DNA of 64,000 nt from Alteromonas indica (GTDB lineage Bacteria > Pseudomonadota > Gammaproteobacteria > Enterobacterales > Alteromonadaceae): NCBI GenBank assembly GCA_003056425.1, contig PYVY01000022.1, forward strand, positions 1 to 64,000, in the 5' to 3' direction. This document shows positions 60,467-64,000 of this stretch, in pieces. Both the position numbers and the translations under genes were made by a program. Position 1 is the first letter of the stretch. Each line of letters opens with the position of its first letter. A model generated the notes under the pieces. The model searched no databases, was not told the origin of the DNA, and saw only the letters and a list, made by a program, of their open reading frames with translations.

Positions 60467-61590
60467 TTATTTGAGATGGGACAGAGCATCGCTAAGCATC
60501 AGTAGGTGTGAATGTTATGATAGATAGGTTGGATAAAAACTAAAGTGGTTATGCGGAGTTGTATCTTAGGCTTTTGTTGCGCTGCGCCATGAGCTTTTCA
60601 AGGCTGATGGTGGTGTTAAATTCAGTTTCAATTCCACTCACTAATGCATTCCAGTCAGTCTGTTCCAGCCCAACGCGAGTGAGAATAGGGCTGGCGGCAT
60701 CATCAATTTTACCTCGTTTGTTAGGGTGAAAGTGACGTCCGGTTAACTCGACCAGGGCGACATAGTCCTCCAGCCGAAAATGGAGCCAATCGGATATGTT
60801 TTCAGATGAATTTTCTGCAAATGGCAATAGATGACCAGGCTGATGCTGGTTTTTAGCAGCGATGAGACGTTGTTGTATGCTGGTATGCGCTGAGTCTTCA
60901 GGAGTGCCTGCCAGACATGCGCGAACCGGATTCAAATCAACGTAAGCCATACAGGCTGCTAAAGCTGCCTCATCCAGTAACGCCTGTGATTTAAATCGTC
61001 CCTCCCAAAAATGACCGGTACAACCGTCTTCCTTATTGGCCTGCCGGGCAATATATTCATTGAGCAACCGCATGAACCAGCTGATATTAAACAGGCGGTG
61101 ACGATAAACCTCGGCGAGATTCCTTACGGTTTCCACTTCAGCCACAGACAGTGCATTGTTCTCAGCCGGGTTGATATAGCGCTGAGCTAACAACATCCCT
61201 TTGTATAACTTATGCCAGCGTCTAATCACCTCTTTGGTTGATAACACATCCGCTTTTTGTTTATTGATGCGTAACACTACATGGGTATGGTTGCTCATGA
61301 CGGCATAGGCACAGACATCCACGCAAAAAATATCAGACAGAAAAAGTATTCTGTCTTCGACCCACTGACGACGATGTTCGTAACTCTTACCGGTGAGCTT
61401 ATCTTTACCACATAAAAATGCGCGGCGTACGCACCGGGATACGCAATGATAATAGGACGTATCAGATAAATTGATAAGGGATTTACGAGGTCTGGGCATT
61501 GCGTTTGAAAGACTAAGAGAAAAGTATGTTCTAATTATGCAGAAGCTGGCCCAGCTCCCAACTGTATTTTGGTAGGGAAAGTGACTGTCC
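60341..61590 (-). mobile_element. Y1-transposase unit with GGACAGTCAC/GTGACTGTCC ends
   Basis: The transposase gene is bounded by GGACAGTCAC at 60341-60350 and GTGACTGTCC at 61581-61590, inverted with respect to each other, about 1.25 kb apart. No target duplication was recognised. Whether these are true ends of a mobile unit or two separate REP-like repeats cannot be told from sequence alone. Confidence 0.5.
60549..61499 (-). CDS. REP-associated tyrosine transposase (Y1/IS200-like), complete
   Basis: A 316-residue single-strand transposase of the TnpA_REP type. It starts MPRPRKSLINLSDTSYYHCV and has the HUH motif in MSNHTHVVLR. The probable catalytic Tyr is in FMRLLNEYIARQANK, followed by the family stretch GHFWEGRFKSQALLDEAALA and MAYVDLNPVRA. 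The C-terminal third (RLEDYVALVELTGRHFHPNK) is an extension seen in the longer marine forms. The start is ATG 61499; the frame open to 61664 runs into AT-rich flank with no family likeness. It is a paralogue of the partial gene at 1-343. It splits two CDI fragments. Confidence 0.93.
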   Translation of the reverse strand: MPRPRKSLINLSDTSYYHCVSRCVRRAFLCGKDKLTGKSYEHRRQWVEDRILFLSDIFCVDVCAYAVMSNHTHVVLRINKQKADVLSTKEVIRRWHKLYKGMLLAQRYINPAENNALSVAEVETVRNLAEVYRHRLFNISWFMRLLNEYIARQANKEDGCTGHFWEGRFKSQALLDEAALAACMAYVDLNPVRACLAGTPEDSAHTSIQQRLIAAKNQHQPGHLLPFAENSSENISDWLHFRLEDYVALVELTGRHFHPNKRGKIDDAASPILTRVGLEQTDWNALVSGIETEFNTTISLEKLMAQRNKSLRYNSA

Positions 61591-61592
61591 TG

Positions 61593-61850
61593 GTTTGCTG
61601 TGCGGTTGTTTTTGAAATAGATAATGACTTGCATAAGTTTATAATGGATGAAGCCGTGCCTCAAAGGCCAATACCAGGGATAAAAAGGGATCCAAATGCA
61701 CCAAAAATAGTAGATGATACTAAACCAGGAACTGCTTTAGAACTTCCCCATATGTGGAATTCTCTGATTGAAGAGTATTCATCGAAAGCTAAAATATATA
61801 CTCAAGAGGAATTTATTAGAAAATATGACGGTAGAATCGGAAAAGATTGA
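61593..61850 (+). pseudogene. C-terminal tail of a CDI-type toxin, 5' end lost
   Basis: An 86-codon stretch that opens right at the repeat GTGACTGTCC (61581-61590), so its natural start is gone. It reads HKFIMDEAVPQRPIPGIKRD, then PNAPKIVDDTKPGTALELPH and ends IRKYDGRIGKD. I do not recognise the toxin class. The call rests on its place: it precedes an overlapping AT-rich gene of immunity type and lies by CdiA repeat sequence. Base composition is clearly more AT-rich than the housekeeping genes, usual for CDI modules. Confidence 0.5.
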
Positions 61851-62391
61851 TATTTGTGAAGCCCTATGGAATGGTGAAAAAGCAATAGGTTGTTTTATAT
61901 ATGGAAATACTTGGAACTGGGCAATAGATGAAAAGTATAATTTTTGTCTTAATGGTGAGTTGGAATTTCAAGCTTATTTAAGTAAAGGCCGCATTACATA
62001 TGAACAGTATTTGGATGCTTGTAAACGCTTTAGAGATGGATTTTTAAAGCTAGATGAAAGTAATTTTAAAAGTTATAGGCAGAGGCGGGAAAATATATTT
62101 TATAACAAAGATTTTTTACGAGGAGTGTACGAATGTAATGTAGGTGAAAAGAAGCGGAAAGAGTTTACGATAAAAATTGAAAATGAGAAAGAACTTCGAA
62201 ATGTTATGAGTTTTTCTGAGATCCTTTTTTCTAGACTACCTAGTTTTTACATTAACTTCGACAAAAAGCAGTATTATCATACAGATATGGATAGAATTCA
62301 TGAGGAAAGTGTTTGGTGCGGTTGGAAAGGTATGTACAAAAACTTTCTCGATTTGATACCAGCTACTGAAAAATATTGGATGTTCAAATAG
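61825..62391 (+). CDS. Candidate immunity protein (unrecognised)
   Basis: A 188-residue soluble protein starting MTVESEKIDICEALWNGEKA. I can assign no family. It is rich in aromatic and charged residues (YGNTWNWAIDEKYNFCLNGE, SVWCGWKGMYKNFLDLIPAT) and has no signal or membrane helix. The ATG lies 26 bp inside the end of the toxin tail, with GAGGA some 15 bases upstream. A longer frame to TTG 61768 is possible. The AT-rich make-up and the overlap suggest a CdiI-type immunity gene. The frame is intact although its toxin is truncated, so it could still protect the cell from kin carrying the full toxin. Confidence 0.55.
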   Translation: MTVESEKIDICEALWNGEKAIGCFIYGNTWNWAIDEKYNFCLNGELEFQAYLSKGRITYEQYLDACKRFRDGFLKLDESNFKSYRQRRENIFYNKDFLRGVYECNVGEKKRKEFTIKIENEKELRNVMSFSEILFSRLPSFYINFDKKQYYHTDMDRIHEESVWCGWKGMYKNFLDLIPATEKYWMFK

Positions 62392-62421
62392 CTCTGAATA
62401 GATAGGACAGCCACTTTTTGA

Positions 62422-64000
62422 AACAGCAAGAAAAGGTATTGGACGGTAAAAGGTATTGGACAGTCACCTCTTAAGACAGCCGTGGATGATGCGAAAGACC
62501 AGGTAAAACAAGCCAAAGCTGACTACCGGAGATACCAAAAAGAAAAAGACCAGCTGAAAAACACCTTAGCGCAACTTGAAGCAGATTATGCCAATGGCGT
62601 AGCAGGCGTCAACCATGCAGATATTGTTGAGCTAAGAAACCTGCTGGACGATGTGAAAAGCGACGAAGAGTGGTATGTGGCCGGTATGGCAACGGCGGCG
62701 AACCTGGCCAGCAAAACCACCTTACTGGTGCAACAAACTGCGGCGGCGGCACAAAGTACTGCTACCTACGGCTTTAACGCTGGCGTGCAACTGGATATTG
62801 CCGCCAGTAAAACCGACAGCAGCCTGGATGCGACCAGCTCGCTGGCATCCACGGTTAATGGTACCAACATCAATGTGAGCACTGGTGGTGACGGTTTAAG
62901 TGGTAATACCTTAATTCAGGGTAGTGCGCTTAATGCCGCGCAAAACCTCAATATTCTAACCGGTGAATTAGACGTTCTGGCCAGCCAGGACACCCAGCGC
63001 TCACAAACTGATACGCAAAGCGGCAGCATGACCATTGCGCAGACGGTCTGGGGTTCAGCTGGCGGGCCGACGGTGAATGCCAGTTTAAACAGCAGCAAGC
63101 AATAGGACAAACAAACCACCCACAACAACAGCACACTGACGCCAATAACCTGAACATTGCCACCACCGGTGATACCACTATTATCGGCGGTAACCTGCAT
63201 GGCGAGAGCGCGGTCAATATGGACATTGCTGGTGACTTAACGCTGGAGTCGGTGCAAGACCGCTTCAGCGGCAGCAATAAAGGCATGGGTATCAGTGGCG
63301 GCATGAGCTTAGGCGGCGTGTTCACCAATGAAAACGGCGCGAAGGTCAACAGCAAAGAAGTCAAAACCACTGCTATAGGTCAGGGCGGCGATGTCAGCAG
63401 TGTGAATGGTGGTGTTAACGCCAGCAATGGCCGTTACCAAAAGACCGAAACTGTGTTAAGCAGCATTACCGGCGGCACGGTTGATGTGTCCGTTAAAGGC
63501 AATACGCAGTTAACCGGCGCCTTACTGGCCGCGGTGGATGCCGAAGGCAATGATACCGGTGATTTAAGCCTGCGTGCCGGCAGCTTAAACACCACCGACT
63601 TAACCAACCGCAGCTACAGCAGTAACCAGAGCGTCGGCGTTAATGCCAGTGTCGGTGTTAGCGACGCTGCCAACCCGGCAGACCCGGCCCAGAGCAACAC
63701 CGACCTTACCCTAAACAGCAGCAACTACAGCTATCAGAACGAAAGCAGCCAGAGCCTGGACAAAACCTTAGCCACCATCGGCGAGGGCAGTGTTTCAGTT
63801 AATGGCGAAGACGCCTCACCTGAGGGCGCTAACCGTGATGTCGCGCAAGTGAACAAAGAGGTTTACAACGTTGACCGCCAGCAGGGGAGTATTGATTTAA
63901 CGGTTGACCACCGGTTGTTGAGTGAAGATGGAAGAAAGCAGATTGCTGAGGACGCCAAACGCACGAAAATTATGGGCGATTCCATTATCGACTCGGTTGC
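62422..64000 (+). pseudogene. cdiA: CdiA (filamentous-haemagglutinin-like) fragment with frameshift, continues past the window
   Basis: Coding from about 62470, just after a GGACAGTCAC repeat. The first part has a coiled coil (VKQAKADYRRYQKEKDQLKN), then AGMATAANLASKTTLLVQQT, FNAGVQLDIAASKTDSS and beta-helix repeats typical of the FHA-2 region of CdiA. The frame stops at 63105 (NASLNSSKQ), but protein of the same kind goes on one base out of phase from about 63098 to the window end: TDANNLNIATTGDTTIIGGN, GMGISGGMSLGGVFTNENGA, GNTQLTGALLAAVDAEGND. A single missing base would explain this. The signal peptide, TPS domain and cdiB partner are absent here. Confidence 0.75.

Noticed and set aside
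62916..63370. Minus-strand frames opposite the CdiA fragment
   Set aside because: They are antisense to beta-helix repeat coding and show no family features.

Overview
The window is a piece of a gammaproteobacterial chromosome. Gene content and order point to Alteromonadales, most likely Alteromonadaceae near Alteromonas or Salinimonas; this rests on synteny and protein likeness judged by eye, not on a database search. Many blocks keep the order known from Escherichia coli: purM-purN, hda-arsC, bepA, bcp-gcvR-dapA-bamC-purC, nrdAB-yfaE with ubiG and gyrA, serC-aroA-cmk-rpsA-ihfB, lapA-lapB-pyrF, lrp-ftsK-lolA-rarA-serS, tusDCB-tusE with yccA and tRNA-Ser(TGA), and uvrY-uvrC-pgsA followed by tRNA-Gly, tRNA-Cys and tRNA-Leu.

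Layout. 1-1.1 kb: the 5' part of a REP-associated (Y1) transposase and a gene-free stretch. 1.1-6.2 kb: fadE with a FadR-like site, a DUF3108 protein, purN and purM, all on the minus strand. 6.2-7.2 kb: gene-free DNA with two diverged ~108-bp MITE-like copies and many copies of a GTG(N)(N)TGTCC motif. 7.2-20 kb: envelope and metabolic genes (DUF2066, hda, a putative zincin lipoprotein, DUF2069, wrbA, arsC, a TlpA-like thioredoxin, bepA, perM, bcp, gcvR, dapA, bamC, purC). 20-26 kb: EamA, yfaE, nrdB, nrdA and ubiG, with tandem NrdR-like boxes about 400 bp upstream of nrdA. 26-47.5 kb: gyrA to serS, housekeeping operons read mostly on the plus strand. 48-50 kb: tusDCB-E and yccA. 50.3-50.6 kb: two identical tRNA-Ser genes. 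51-54.3 kb: an ovothiol pair, ovoA and a PLP lyase (candidate ovoB). 54.3-58.8 kb: pirin, chaB, uvrY, uvrC, pgsA. 59-59.7 kb: tRNA-Gly/Cys/Leu with decayed tRNA-Gly repeats.

59.7-64 kb is accessory. It holds scrambled pieces of a contact-dependent inhibition (CdiA/CdiI-type) locus: a nuclease-like toxin tail and the start of a possible immunity gene between perfect 16-bp inverted repeats, a complete Y1 transposase gene, an AT-rich toxin tail with an intact but unrecognised candidate immunity gene, and a frameshifted CdiA repeat-region fragment running off the window. The motif GTGACTGTCC, or its complement, lies at nearly every junction between these pieces. It resembles the ends of the MITE-like copies at 6.6-6.9 kb. 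My reading is that one transposase-linked repeat family has shaped both regions. The CDI rearrangement is the most unusual part of the window; the toxin-immunity pair at 61.6-62.4 kb is the best candidate for something undescribed.
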